From Gautieria morchelliformis (lineage: Eukaryota; Basidiomycota; Agaricomycetes; Gomphales; Gomphaceae): DNA of 64,000 bases. Every line of letters starts with the position of its first letter. Positions within the stretch are counted from its first letter, which is position 1. Of the stretch, positions 51,993-63,851 are shown one piece after another. The notes under the pieces were generated by a model that saw only the letters and a program-made list of their open reading frames with translations, had not been told where the DNA came from and did not search any database. The position numbers were made by a program, and so were the translations under genes. Location: positions 124,001 through 188,000 of the forward strand of contig WHVA01000104.1 in NCBI GenBank assembly GCA_015179125.1, in the 5' to 3' direction.

Positions 51993-53754
51993 GCAAAATC
52001 AGTAAAAACTCAGGTGTTTGCGTCCTGAGGTAGCGGAGCGTATTTTTTCGAGCGGAGAACGGCGGCTTGTGCGGAGCCTTTACCTCTACTCCTTAAACTA
52101 TGCCTAACGCAGCCGCGAGGCCGATATCAACATCAACTCCATCCTTGACAAAGTCAATTTGGACAATACTTGCTGGGATGCTGGAACTCAATAGCAATGA
52201 ACTTGCTGCCCTGTGGACCCATGTGACCAACAAAGCCAACCTCCCCCTTTAAAAAGGCCATCCTTTCCTGCTTCTGCTATGAAATGGCCCGATTTTGCCC
52301 AGGAATGGGGACGGCCATTCAATACTTCATTTCTCAGCCTCACACCTTTCATGACCCCTAAGTATCACCTCCCACATCATTACATGAGGCCATTTTTGAA
52401 AATGTCTGGCATTGGCAGGATGTCTATGGTGAACAGGCTTTGCAAAGCAGGGAGCAAGCAAAAGTGCGACTTTTGGAGCCAGTCAACCAAACAGTTATTG
52501 CATGCACTTTGTACTCATTATTAGTATATGATGTAGTATATTCCACGCTCGTTCCTTCATATGACCATGAATAACCTCAATACATAATTCTGTATTCTTT
52601 CGTGTCCAGCAGGTACCTCAGGATCCTTTGGCGGCTTCCCAGTGAGTGACATTTGGTTTCAAGGAGTATTGTGCACACTTATTGACTGCGTATGAGATGT
52701 CTGGGCTGTTAGAATAAATGGGATAAATATCACACATTACATCAGGAAAAACTGCATTTGCCCGAGAGCCCGGACCTATATTTATCGGCTCGGCCGCAGT
52801 GTATATTTCGACCGCACGCTCTCACGTGTGCTCCTATCTATAGGTTCGTCGGGCATGCCTTCATAGCACGGGAATGACTCCATACCCCCAGGCCTGCTCA
52901 CTATAGTCTCTATTGCGCGCCCACGAAGCTATGGTGGCCTGGCAGCGATGATAGCCGGCGCTCCCCGGGATGCCTCCCACGTGGAAGCTTGCTCTTCTCT
53001 CCTTCTGCGGTACATGCGGACCTTGCAAGCGAGGAAACTGTAAATTATTAGTTACCAGTGGTAACTAATGATTTACAGTAACTTGCTAGTAATCTGTGCA
53101 TGCTAGAAGACCTAAGGCTGACTGTAGGCCCCTGTATCTTTGGTGTGCAGACTAGAAAGTATTTTGCTATCTAACAAGACGCTCAGCAGCCTGTTTGAGC
53201 GGTGTGTGAACTGACTTGAGATTTGGCGCAAGTTCTGTGTCACGTGAGTGTTGATTCCGGTTTATTGATAAACAAATGACACCAAACAAAAGGTATGTTT
53301 GGCACCTTACCGGCCTTACCTCCCACCACCACCTTCAACATATCCCCACTCGAACAGCAGCTCGTGCACTGGTTTTTATTCGGCCTGGCAGAGCACAGTG
53401 AGTAAGTAGCTCTAGTTCATATTTCCTCTATATACCTGAGCGGACTCACACGTGATGCAGGAGGGACGATGTTGAGACATCTCTGAGGCTTCTGTTCAAA
53501 TTCTCTGAGTCCCTGGTGCGTCTATTCAGTTCAAATGCCCCACTACGCCACGCCTCTCTTGGTCGAATTCCTATTGAATTCAAGAGGCACTGCATCTTCT
53601 AGCTGTAGCTGCACTTCCAACTGGGGCAATCACGCTGCTTGAGCAGACTAAATTTCTCTCTCCATTTTGGGCTGGAAGGGCATTTAGTGACAGCCGCCGC
53701 TACTTACAAGAGCTTAGTTGCTGCTCTCATCGCCGCAGGTCTCTCCGGGAACAT
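51993..53754. other. Mostly non-coding, with a short LTR fragment
   Basis: At 52707-52755 TGTTAGAATAAATGGGATAA matches the start of repeat R. The 52760-53030 stretch is GC-rich with no frame. Around 53040-53080 GTTACCAGTGGTAAC is a short palindrome. No gene was supported. Confidence 0.4.
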
Positions 53755-54430
53755 CGGTATAAAGGTCAGTTTTCGGCTAAAGCTATTCACTTTGACTAAC
53801 TGCATCATGGTGTTTAGGTCATCTACGTCGATTATGTAGATCAAGCAACAGGCAGTCAAGTACATTGTGAGGTCAAGTGCAACACGCGTCCCTTCGCCGC
53901 CTTCTATGCACACCGGAGCCAGATGCCCTAGCCCAGACACTCACTCACAAGCATACCCTGGTATACTGGGTATGTTTACATGTGTGTTCCATCTCTATTC
54001 AATCCCATTCCTCTGCCACCCATGGCCCTTGTGTTCACGGCCGTGAGTCCCTTCTGATCCTTGAAATATGAACGGCCGTGTTCACTCAGTGTTCAGATTG
54101 AAAACTGCGTCAACGCATGGAAGGATGGCCAGTTGAAGGCCGTGTATTTCACTGAAAAGGCATCCGTGACAAGCATCTAGCCCATCATGCTAACCTCAAG
54201 GGACGGAGGGAACGTGCAAGGCAAGCATCTTCTTACGTGCATGCAGCAACGCTTGCATGACGAGGCGCGGTGAGTTTTCTCTACAGATAACATCTGTACT
54301 TTGTTGTTCAAGTTGATTCTAGTGCCCATTCCGGGGCTGGCGTCCTTCAGGAGGAGGGACAGCCATCTCTCAGCTTACAAATACTGATTTCGACGAGGCC
54401 GCGCGAGGCAGCAGCGGACTCGGCAGAGGA
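53755..54430 (+). pseudogene. Unrecognised coding remnants
   Basis: Two exon-like pieces read well: VIYVDYVDQATGSQVHCEVK (from about 53818) and VQIENCVNAWKDGQLKAVYF (from about 54093), the second followed by a stop. A basic stretch (LKGRRERARQASSYVHAATL) lies near 54195. No family was recognised, so this could be a decayed gene or chance. Confidence 0.25.
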
Positions 54431-54689
54431 GCGCGAGGCGGATGCATACATTGTCCCTAGTTAGGCTGAGGCAGCGGCGAAAGAACCAGATACATGTATA
54501 ACTGATCCCCTATATATTACATGCCAATGACATCCAAATCCCATTCCATGCTGTGTCCACTATGTCAATTTGCTGCAAAGCTGGGTTTCAAAAACAGTGG
54601 GTGCTACCTCACACCCCTCTGTGTATATAGTGTCTGTATCGCTATTGTGGGCTATGAGTCCCTCACCTGATAGGGCTCCAGCGCGCATG

Positions 54690-54790
54690 GGGGAGAATAC
54701 CTAGCGCTATGGTGTGCTATGGGGGGATAACCTGGTGCTATGGTGCGCTATCGGGGGCTATGAATAGGTACGGTGAGGCTATGCAGGAGT
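54690..54790 (+). repeat. Short GCTATGG-type direct repeats
   Basis: Repeated GGTG(T/C)GCTATGGGGG and TAGCGCTATGGTG motifs over about 100 bp; non-coding. Confidence 0.5.
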
Positions 54791-55471
54791 ACATATACAT
54801 GGGTAGGCGTTCGTTCTATGTGTGCTATTTCATCTATGAAATCCTATCTATACATTGCATTTTTTCCTGATGTATTCTAAGGTCTAAAAATCCTCTAACT
54901 GAGCTAACTACCTGGGAGAAATCACCCATGCACCAGTAGCAGTGCCTGCCCTGGAAAGCAGGCACCTGGGCCCTGGTCAGAAGAATAAATTGCTATGGGA
55001 CTTATAGTGCCATACAGGGATATCGGACACAATGGAAATCACAGTATATAGTCCTATCTATGGACGTACTGAATAGCTACCTCAGGAGAGAGGTACAGAG
55101 ATGGCAAATGCCTTGCCAAGGCTGCTGTAGGCACACAGCACAGGAGACACAAGATTCTATTCTATTCTATTCCCCTGACTAGCCCCACTGATTACGAACT
55201 GTATTTCATGTTGATAGGGGCTTTGTATGCTGCTCCAAGGTCCCATCTTAGATACTTGTCAATAGGACAAGTATCCCCATCATTGTTCCTGCCCCACAGC
55301 TGTATGCAGCCTGTGGAGCATTTCATCAAAGGACATTATCCTGACCCATTCACTCACTATCTTAAACACTGGTAGTCACTACTATTATAGTATAAGTAGC
55401 TACCATAAATGTACGAATAAAACATCCAGAATAATCCAGAAATTGCTGTTTCACCCCCTGAAGTCACTGTA

Positions 55472-55511
55472 AGATAGAGGACGCTCTAATAGGGCACCCT
55501 TACATAATCTA
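55472..55511 (+). repeat. Left terminal inverted repeat
   Basis: Begins AGATAGAGGACGCTCTAATA. Complementary to 56428-56467 apart from two positions. Confidence 0.88.
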
Positions 55512-55871
55512 CTTTAGCCCAATATTTTGAGCTCAATAGATGTTCACACGGTCACTTTTTCACCACTTTGCCTCCTACAATCCATGCAAGTAACCTCTAT
55601 AAATGAGTCCCAGGAAACAGAATATTATTTGAATAAAAATTGAGCTGTATATAGACAAAAAACTTGAATTTTACAAATGTGCAGGAAATCACTTGTATGA
55701 TGCAAGGACATGCTCAGAAAAGTTTGGGGCAAGGATGACGAAGGACATTTGGCCGCTTATGTAATCAGTCACGTGACATCAGCGGAGTGTGAAAATTGAA
55801 GAAAAGCTGGCTGAACCAACCACATCTCTATACCTAGAGCATCCAGCATGGGCTGGAAGTCTGAAGTGTGA

Positions 55872-56330
55872 TTGGCATGCCTCGAAAACCTGAGAAAAGG
55901 TGCCCTGAATGACTTTTATCCAAAATCTCATTGTGAGCTCAACTTTATTAAGCAATACTGGGGTGCAGTCAAGTTCCGATACAGGTCAAGTGCACAAACG
56001 ACAGATATAGATGCCATGGAGCGCAATGTAATTGCTTGCCTCGATGATATCCCATTGAGCCAAATTCAGTGGTCAGTGGTTTTCAAGTCCATCATCTGAA
56101 TATGGATTACTCATTGTTTATTTTTTATTTTTTTTTGGAGTAGCTATGCAAATCAATCTGCAATATTCATTTCAGCATACTCACAAGGCTTTTCTGGCTC
56201 AATGGCTGCCTGGGCAAACCGAAACCAAAGGTATCATAGACACCAGACTTTGGATGGCTCAGAAAGCAAAGCTGCCTATGCATAGCACTTTATTATTGAT
56301 CTGGAGGTACTTGATGCATTGCAATACATA
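55872..56330 (+). pseudogene. DDE_3-type transposase, C-terminal remnant
   Basis: Reads [20 protein letters not shown], the conserved YPKxHCELNxIExxWG segment around the catalytic glutamate (here K follows I, so E appears lost), then [16 protein letters not shown]. After stops, a second piece in another frame resembles SAYSQGFSGSMAAWANRNQR. Inactive. Confidence 0.75.
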
Positions 56331-56427
56331 GACTATGAGTGGGGAGGCATCCTTGATGTGAAATCTGATGAGTAGTTTTTTTTCAAACTCGACTTCAGGA
56401 TTTTGGCCACTTTTAGGGTTAGGGTTA

Positions 56428-56467
56428 GAGATTATGTAAGGGTGCCCTATTAGGGTGTCCTCTATCT
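56428..56467 (-). repeat. Right terminal inverted repeat
   Basis: Ends GGTGTCCTCTATCT next to the TA duplication. Confidence 0.88.
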
Positions 56468-56768
56468 TAGACTTGTTTGATGGCTACAGAACTTAAATCT
56501 TGATAGTTTTCTCTAATTCTTTGTTGAGAGCCTACTATAACTGGTTACACTATACTGTTCCAAAAGCGAACACTTTGGACCTTTTGTTCCTCTGTTATCA
56601 CCTATTCTCTCCTCGACTCAGTCACGTGACCTACTCCAACTGGTGACGCGCTCGCTCCACAGGGCTTAGTCAGCTCACGCATACATCGTGCACAGGGGTG
56701 CACGAAGGATACCCACTCCCTGAGCCATCAGAATCTATCTATTCTGATATATCTGATATTAATTCTAA

Positions 56769-57890
56769 AATGGGCATCATTGATAATCCAGAGCAGGCAA
56801 TGGTGGAAACCCAATACTCAATACTCAGGGGTGCCATTGAGCATGAGGTTAGTGTGGGTTTTTATTGGTGCAAGTTCTTTAATAGATATGTTGGTAGATC
56901 TGCATGTTTGGTGGAATCCTCTTCCTTGTTATTGAGTGTAAGTTCAACACACCAGTTGATGATGATAATTTGGTACAACTTTTCCTTGAACTTTTGTGTG
57001 CATATTTCTTATTGCATACACATTCTCAGTATTAAGCCCACACCCAGCTGCTGCCGAACAGAATAAGCAACATGACTTAGCTGGATTGTGCATTTACGGC
57101 CTTTGGACTGACCTCACCATGTTTAAATTCTACTCTTATGATCCCTCCACTGCAAAATTCTGTTTCGATGAGGTGATAGTGCCTAACATCAGGAGGGCGG
57201 ATGCATCCTACAGCATGATTGGTGGTTGGACATTTTCTCTGGGGAATCTCCCAGAGCTGACTAGTTTTTCCACCAGTTGCTAATAAGATCTTCGGTCTTA
57301 TTCTAACAGCCTATATGGATAGTCTACAGGCAATTATAAGCCGGAGGAAAGATTGGGCACAATGCAATGATGTTAATCAATCTGCCATTTATTGAGTGTG
57401 AAATTACTAATGCATCCTTAGTTTTCCTCAATGAGTTTGGTGCCTGGATTTGGAAAACAGAGAGAACAGGATGTTCCTTCCTCTTCCCAGAAGGTAAATT
57501 TTGAAATTGATTGATTGACTGGGGTTGACTCTCTTGGTAGCCTTTGACCAGAGGCAACAAACTGGCTGATCAGTGGGAAGTGGCCCTGGGGTTGGCCAGG
57601 CATTGCATTGACAAGTTTAAAGAGCTGGTTGTCAGTTTTGAAGACAGCAAAGCAAGGGAAATGAAGCATTGGAATTGTTGGCTAAAAGGTAACCCCTGCT
57701 AGCTGTTTTCCAGTCAGATCATGAATGGGAAATGCTTACCACCATCCTTTCCTAATGTTCGTTCCATTCCTCGTTTATTCACTTTCACTGGAAGACGCAA
57801 TGATCCCTCAACGCCGGCTGAACTCAAGGCACTGGCTGTAGACATTATTAAAGAAGAGCATAACAATTACTTATCAGAGGTAAATCAGTA
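56769..57890 (+). pseudogene. Unrecognised mushroom-type gene, broken
   Basis: Starts at the very end of repeat R with MGIIDNPEQAMVETQYSILR and a possible donor at 56849. Further exon-like pieces: HDLAGLCIYGLWTDLTMFKF (from 57072), NKIFGLILTAYMDSLQAIIS (from 57285, then a stop), LADQWEVALGLARHCIDKFK (about 57560) and RLFTFTGRRNDPSTPAELKA (about 57775). The order resembles uncharacterised multicopy agaricomycete proteins I cannot name. A stop and frame changes suggest decay; function unknown. Confidence 0.4.
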
Positions 57891-58421
57891 AATAGAAATG
57901 TACATTCAGGTAATATGTCCATGCCATCTAGCTTGCGCCTCAGTAACATTGAGGATTTTTCAATCATTCTTACGGCAGAAGAACCGCTGAAGTTTCGGGT
58001 CTCATACGGTCAAGTATGCTGAATATGATTCGGGTTAACTGCTAATCGGGCTATGATGAAGGGCACCTGTTTCGATAAGTTAACCAACTACATCCGTGCT
58101 TCATGCTCGATCGGTTACCAATGCTAGGGGACATATGTCCACATACACGATTATAGTACATAACTTCTGTACTGTCTAGGGAATCACAATCAAAACGGGG
58201 AGATAACAAATCGATTCTTCTCGCTGTGGTGGTTGAATTGTTGATAGCAACATTGAATTCCCCATCTCGCCGGGCTTAGACACAACGCCGCTATGCCGCA
58301 GCTGATACAGACCGAATAAACCGATCGTACGCGGTACTGTGTATATGTCGCAACCTGGTCGCCTCATCCACCAACGTGGAGTCGACCCGTGGCTGCGCCT
58401 TGACCAATATAAAAGCGTACG
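57891..58421. other. Intergenic, no gene recognised
   Basis: No feature supported. This is downstream of the nucleoporin gene (3' side) and of the broken gene to the left. Confidence 0.4.
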
Positions 58422-61241
58422 TTAGACTGAGGGCATTCTAATGGAAAGAACGAAGCCAAGACGCACCGCAGGTTTTGATTTAACGCTGTCGAAACGCAAC
58501 AACAAACCCGACAACATCTCCGACAAAGCCGTATTCTGCCTTGCCTCAGAGCGGTCTCGCATAGCATCAGGCAGAAGCCGAATGAGCTGTGGGACAAGCG
58601 TTTTCAATCGCTCCAGCTCAGCAGCATCCGTCGCATCCAACACAGCATCTTCTTGAGACGCGGCGACAAGCTCTGGGATTTTTTCGGTGGCGTCTGCGTA
58701 GTCAAGGAAGAGCTGAATAGTAAAAATGAAAAGCAGGACGAAGCATAAAGGCAGTAGCACATACTTTGCCCCTGAATGACCACTCGGGCACGGCCTGCGG
58801 ATCAAATGGTTTGAATAGTGCGCGAAGGAGTGATAGGTCCCCGCGAACGACAGCATCGGGTGCAAGGTCATTAACGGCGATGTCGTGCGCCATACGCTGC
58901 TCGTCTGCTTTGAGGAAGTGCTCATAGGCATCAAAACTCTTGCCTTCGTACTGTGACAGACATGCCTATCGAGCCGTATCCACGATTACTCTCTAGAAAG
59001 ATATGGACAATGCTTCGCTCACCTGCGCCTCCTTGATCCATTCCATAGGTATGCGAAGGGAGGTCAGTCCAAATATCTGCCAGCTTTCGAGTGAATGCGC
59101 TTGACGCATTAATAACTCCTTGATTGCTTTCTTTCGTCTGTACACATGATTCGTGAGACGGCTGTCTACCTTAATTGAAGACCGGATTACTTACCCATCG
59201 GAACCTTCCAGGTGTAACAGCACGAAAGCTGCTTCCTGTACTTGCCCAAGCGCCTCAAGCTGCGCAGCATACGCACACGTAACACTGTCCGCCATTTCGC
59301 TATGGCCCTCAACGTCCAGATCCAGATCGTCAAAAGAGCTCTGCCGGTCCGAAAAATCTTTCAGTCGCATGGCACGCGAGAGGAGTATATAGAGGTGCCA
59401 TGGCATTCGATTGTCAAGTCTATTTGGACTGAATGCCCGAGGGTAAATGGCACATTCGAGTGGTGTTGCAGCGGTTGCGAGCCGAAGCAGTTCAAGTAGT
59501 GCGTCGGCCTCATCAGCGACACTGGGGTTCATTGAGGAAGCTGTCGCCGCAGTCGAGAGAGAGGACGAAGTTGCCAGTGCAGGATCTTCGATATACCAAG
59601 GGAGAGGCAGCGCGACGCCGTCTTGTCCAATACTTTGCTCGTATTGATGAAGTGCACCTTCATAGCCCCCCACACCTTCGCTACCCTCGCCATACCATAA
59701 CGCTAGACCAAATGTCCTCTTCCAGTCTAACCCTTTTACAACGTTCACGTCACCCGATTCGCTTTGACTAGACTTCCGCGGAGAGTGCCAAACACGGGTC
59801 ACACCCGCTAAAAGAGCTATGCATTTGCGGTATGCTTCCGACACAAATTGATCAGCACCTTCCGTCGCCCAAACGGTGAGCTGATCCTCGAGATCTGCGC
59901 GAAACTCGGCGTCGCCTCCCGCTTGCGAAAGAAGGAGAGCTAGACGTATGTTCCCTTCCGCAGATGCATCATCGACGGCCTTTTCAATCTGATAACCAGT
60001 GAGTCGCGTGAATGTTTTTTGAGCGGAAGAGGAGGGTGCTTCGGCGCGCAATGCGTTTGCGACAGTGGGTGCAACAGTGGATGCGAGCCACTCGCTGAGG
60101 GCGGTTCGTCGTTGGACTGCAGTTATTTGATGCTTCATTGTAGGTGGAATATAAGCAGAAGTCTGTTCTTGCTCGGGGGGGTCGAATAGAGCGACCCCTT
60201 GTCGCCAGACCTGTGCCTCATGACAATTGTCGTGTTTCGGAAACAGAGATGCGAAGGTAGAAAACGTGAGAGAACGTGACGGAAACGCTACAGGAACAGA
60301 AGCCTCGTCAACTTCAATAGTTGAATGTTTGAGATGAACCTGGAGGAGGCGCGAAGACCGGATTTTCTCTACAGACTGAAAACGGAGCTATGGGGCAATG
60401 TAGACTATTGTGGCTGTATGGTGCTCACCTCCTCTTCAGCTGCCATAGGAATTACATCGACGTTTATCACAGAACTAGTGAGAAGGATTAATGCGTGGAC
60501 GGAAATAAAAACAATGCACAGAAACCTCGATGAACCACCTATGCGTGCTAGTTGACCGCCCGGGCCCCAGCTAACACGGAAGGAACGGCCAAAGGCCAGT
60601 CCAGCATCAACATATGAGCCTTCCTGGCCTGTCGACACAGACTTGGCACCCAGAGCCCGGGTAAATTTTCGTGTGGGGCGATATGGCACAGGGTCTAGAG
60701 ACTCATCAAATGTCGTACGCTGAGAACACGTCAGACCAAAAACGCCTTGATAAAAGAACAATAATACCTTAGCCCTATCCAGTAACATGCCACCCTCTCC
60801 ACCCATGTCGGACCCTCTACTGTGTTTTCGTGCGAGCCTAGCAGACGCATTCAACAGCCTGTCAGCTTGCAGTCGTGGCTTGGAATTGCCGGCAATGGTG
60901 GCCTTCTGAGCGGCCGCCTTCATGGCCGCTTCTTGCTCTGGAACCCGAAAAAACGATGCCTGCATAACATGGATCTTGTGTGGCTCCATGCCAATTCGCG
61001 AGGGCCACGGTGCTGGTACGCGTTTCTCCTGTTCCATTTGGTCGTCGTCCTCATCAGAGGATGCGACACGTTCTCGAGATCGCGATTCATGTGCATAACG
61101 GTATTCACCTTCTGCGTCTTCTACGAGCGCATTGGCAGATGGCTGTGGCCGCTGCGGTTGAGGACCTAGTTCCTCGGCTTCCATTGGCGGCGAGACTTGC
61201 TCATCTTCGTCGCTATCGTCTGCAAGTCCAAACCGAGCCAT
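58422..61241 (-). CDS. Nucleoporin Nup96 (Nup145C-like), 6 exons
   Basis: Y-complex scaffold component of the nuclear pore. Exons 61241-60768, 60719-60429, 60387-59195, 59137-59023, 58950-58765 and 58712-58422; 2550 nt, 849 residues, in frame. The N-terminal MARFGLADDSDEDE acidic region and EPHKIHVMQASFFRVPEQEA are followed by RTTFDESLDPVPYRPTRKF, SFRVSWGPGGQLARIG (Nup96 β-region) and EKIRSSRLLQVHLKHSTIEV. The helical Nup96 domain holds TRLTGYQIEKAVDDASAEGN and RLALLLSQAGGDAEFR. The C-terminal helices end in LGFVLSIRMPSV. In many fungi Nup96 is made by autocleavage of a Nup98-Nup96 precursor; here no GLFG repeats or HFS cleavage site was seen upstream, so it appears to be an independent gene. 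Confidence 0.88.
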
Positions 61242-62242
61242 AGCAGAAACGCGGTTAGGGAGTGTCCACTGCGCAAACAACCGCCCACTGTGGTCAACCC
61301 TGCCTGTTCACTGTGGCACAACATGGTTTGTGAGTGGAGCCTCCACTGGAGGCCCTAGTTTCATTACAGTACATGCGTCTCTGCCAGCCTGGTATTTAAC
61401 ACAGTACCAGGGTGTCCGTCGTCTAGTGAACATGTGTCGTCCGGACTCCGTGTCGCGTGTTCAGATGGTGTCTCGCAGACTGCCACTTTCGAGACAGTTG
61501 GAGAATATGGATGTGTCGCATGTTCCGCGAGACAGCCAGACAGCTGGAGTCGTTCATGATGTCACGGGCGCCGCTGGGCGAGGAAACGGACAGCCTCATC
61601 GTGATAGAATTTACTGCACCGGAGGCCCCAGCTAGCTCAGTCAGCAGGGCCTCTCCTACCCTAATATCCCTCCCAGTTTCGCGTTGTTACCTGTGCCGCT
61701 CATCCTTGATCAAGCACCTCCAACGCCTGCCCGTTCCGTGCGGACCGACCCCTCGCGTCTTGTGCGATCCGCTGCGCCGTGCATTCTTATCGGAGGACCC
61801 ATGCGTCACCCCTTCTTTTTGTTGGCTTTCACACCGAGGACTGCTCCTGTGTCGAGCGTCGGTCTCCGGGCGAAGTCCGACATGCATTGTGTCTCCTTAT
61901 ATATCTACGGAATCATTATACACGACAAGTCGGCCTTGAGCTTCGCTGTTCTCCCCCGGTGCTACGACGCGCGATTCGCACTAGGCCCACATCGCGATAG
62001 ATTGTTTATTTCAATTATACTTCAGTCACCCCTCCAGAGTCTGCAGACCGCCGCTCACGCAAGATGTCCTCTTTGTTGCTGTTGAATGACAACCTCGACG
62101 GCCGTCCCGCTGAACTGTAGTAGTGCTCCGAAAGTAAGCACAATAGTGGACTGTAAAATACAAAACAGACTTCTGCGTATATTCCGCGTGCAATTAAGCA
62201 ATCAAATAACTGAAGTTTGATCCGGGGATTTGCAATCTGGGG
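61242..62242. other. Intergenic, no gene recognised
   Basis: 1 kb upstream of the Nup96 gene. Plus-strand frames at 61330-61940 have no recognisable motif and overlap each other. No Nup98-like GLFG coding was seen. Confidence 0.4.
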
Positions 62243-62301
62243 CTGTGATGGTGACCAGACTGGAACATGTGGCACATGTTCTAGTCTGGTCACCATCACA
62301 G
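62243..62301. repeat. Palindrome 1, 29 bp arms, 1 nt spacer
   Basis: CTGTGATGGTGACCAGACTG... pairs with ...CTAGTCTGGTCACCATCACAG; one mismatch in 29 bp. Confidence 0.95.
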
Positions 62302-63292
62302 TGGTCCGTGTATGTTGGTGATCGCATGTCTGACTGTAATGGATGTGGTTAGTACCTGTGTTTAGTACATGTGTTCTTGAATAACCCCCTGGCGGTTAAT
62401 CATACCAACTGCACTGAGCGATGACATGTTCGCTTGTCTGATCTGGGTCACATTGGTAGTGCATCTGGGGTGGCACGCTCGGGGGATGGATTTGTGGGGG
62501 CGTGCGAGTGCAACTCTTAGGTGCACCGCGTTGCTCTGTTCCTGTCAAGACGATTCAGACATGCTGGAGGATGACGGAATATGGAAAACTTTCGCATATG
62601 ATGATAACGTAGGGAACACTCTGGGATGTACAATTTACCTCCCGAGTAAACCGCACATCACATTCAGGGCTTTTTTACGTTCAGTGAAGCTCTCACGAGC
62701 TATGTCATCAAGTGCAACAAGGCAATATGAGCCCTGTAAGTAGACACCGTTCTGAGGGCCGATCCATTTGCTGCAGGCTGACCGTCTTCGAAGTCGCCCG
62801 GCGGCCGGTGTCACTTTTTAAAAATTTCTGACCGTCCGATCAAGGGGATACTGTGTGTTCAGGCACGGGTCTCTCAGACTGTCTCGCGCAGCGGACGCGG
62901 TGTCCTCCGATTTCGTACCACCTGCGACAAGTCGATTCTACCTGGGGATCATCTCCTCAGGCTGATCCCCGACCAGATTCTTTTCCAATGGTTCAATTAT
63001 ATTCTCTAATAAAATGAATTTACAATCAATTAAATGTAAAATGCTACGGGACAAAACATAACAAAAAACAAAACAAAAGAGCGAAGGGCTCATAAAGCAT
63101 AAAGGCCTCCCTCCTAAAGGGCCTCCCCGGGGCTACAGCGTAAGGGGTCAGCAATAGTCGTATATGTACGAAATGACTGAGGAACTTACCCGGATGCTCG
63201 CACCGATCACGGCCGTACCCATCCCCAGTTCGAAGGCTCATAGAGGCACAGGGGATATCGAGCGGGAGCTGGTGCACACACTACAGCGTAAC
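62302..63292. other. Non-coding between palindromes
   Basis: A plus-strand frame at 62426-62743 has no recognised domain. An A-rich run is at 63050-63080. GAGGAACTTACCCGGATGCT at about 63180 resembles the arm of palindrome 2. Confidence 0.35.
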
Positions 63293-63369
63293 GAAAACAT
63301 TGAGAGGAACTTACGCGTATGCTACGCCGCATAGGCGTGGCATACGCGTAAGTTCCTCTCGATGTTTTC
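63293..63369. repeat. Palindrome 2, 30 bp arms
   Basis: GAAAACATTGAGAGGAACTT... pairs with ...AAGTTCCTCTCGATGTTTTC, one mismatch; the 17 nt centre is itself partly self-complementary (TACGCC/GGCGTG). Confidence 0.95.
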
Positions 63370-63390
63370 GGCGTTGGCGGCCAACGCCGA
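63368..63390. repeat. Palindrome 3, 10 bp arms
   Basis: TCGGCGTTGG-CGG-CCAACGCCGA, perfect; it abuts palindrome 2. Confidence 0.93.
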
Positions 63391-63463
63391 GCACGTGCGT
63401 CCCCATTCCCAGGTCGTCCTGGGGTCCTACGCCGGCACTGTGGCTCGGGTGATCCTATAGGCT

Positions 63464-63502
63464 GCCACTGTGGCTCGGGGGACTCCCCCAAGCCACAGTG
63501 GC
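63464..63502. repeat. Palindrome 4, 12 bp outer arms
   Basis: GCCACTGTGGCT and AGCCACAGTGGC with a GGGGGA/TCCCCC inner pair. GGCACTGTGGCTCGGG, 30 bp upstream, is a direct copy of the left arm. Confidence 0.92.
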
Positions 63503-63628
63503 CGCCCGGGATGGAAAGCCCCATGTCAGTAAATGGCAACCAATCAAAAATGTAGAAGCTTACCACAACAGTTGCCAATGGGACAAGTGGTGTGGTGGTG
63601 GCGGTGGCGGTGGTGGGCGCGACACAAA

Positions 63629-63655
63629 CCGGTGACCGCATAGAGCGGTCACCGG
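63629..63655. repeat. Palindrome 5, 11 bp arms
   Basis: CCGGTGACCGC-ATAGA-GCGGTCACCGG, perfect. Confidence 0.95.
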
Positions 63656-63681
63656 AATTTGGGCATTTCGCTGGTGACACA

Positions 63682-63726
63682 CAGGTCCGAAACCGATGGC
63701 TCACAGAGCCATCGGTTTCGGACCTG
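63682..63726. repeat. Palindrome 6, 21 bp arms, 3 nt loop
   Basis: CAGGTCCGAAACCGATGGCT(C)-ACA-(G)AGCCATCGGTTTCGGACCTG, perfect; outer GTGAC/GTCAC bases extend it with gaps. Confidence 0.96.
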
Positions 63727-63851
63727 TTTGTCACAGAGTTGCCTTGAGCGGAAACGGCTGGGTCGGAAGGCTCCTGACGCAGGATAATCTTCAAGGACCT
63801 GGAATGCCAACACACCTCGCCCTGAATACCGAATTCATTCTGAATGACGTT

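Larger units (their letters stand above)
55472..56467 (+). mobile_element. Tc1/mariner-like DNA transposon, 996 bp, with TIRs and TA duplication
   Basis: Terminal inverted repeats of about 40 bp with two mismatches, starting AGATAGAGGAC and including TAATAGGGCACCCTTACATA. TA target duplications are at 55470-55471 and 56468-56469. It contains a damaged DDE transposase tail, so it is non-autonomous. A TTAGGGTTAGGGTTAGAG string lies just inside the right inverted repeat. Confidence 0.9.
54876..56770 (+). repeat. Repeat R, copy 2, split by a Tc1/mariner-like element
   Basis: 54876-55471 and 56468-56770 together align with 15339-16235 (TATTCTAAGGTCTAAA start; CTGATATATCTGATAT near the end). The break is exactly at a TA that is intact in copy 1 at 15940-15941. 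The first about 30 bp of copy 1 are absent here. Confidence 0.85.

Noticed and set aside
56408..56432. Telomere-like TTAGGG repeats
   Set aside because: Only two to three units inside a transposon end; too short for an interstitial telomere.
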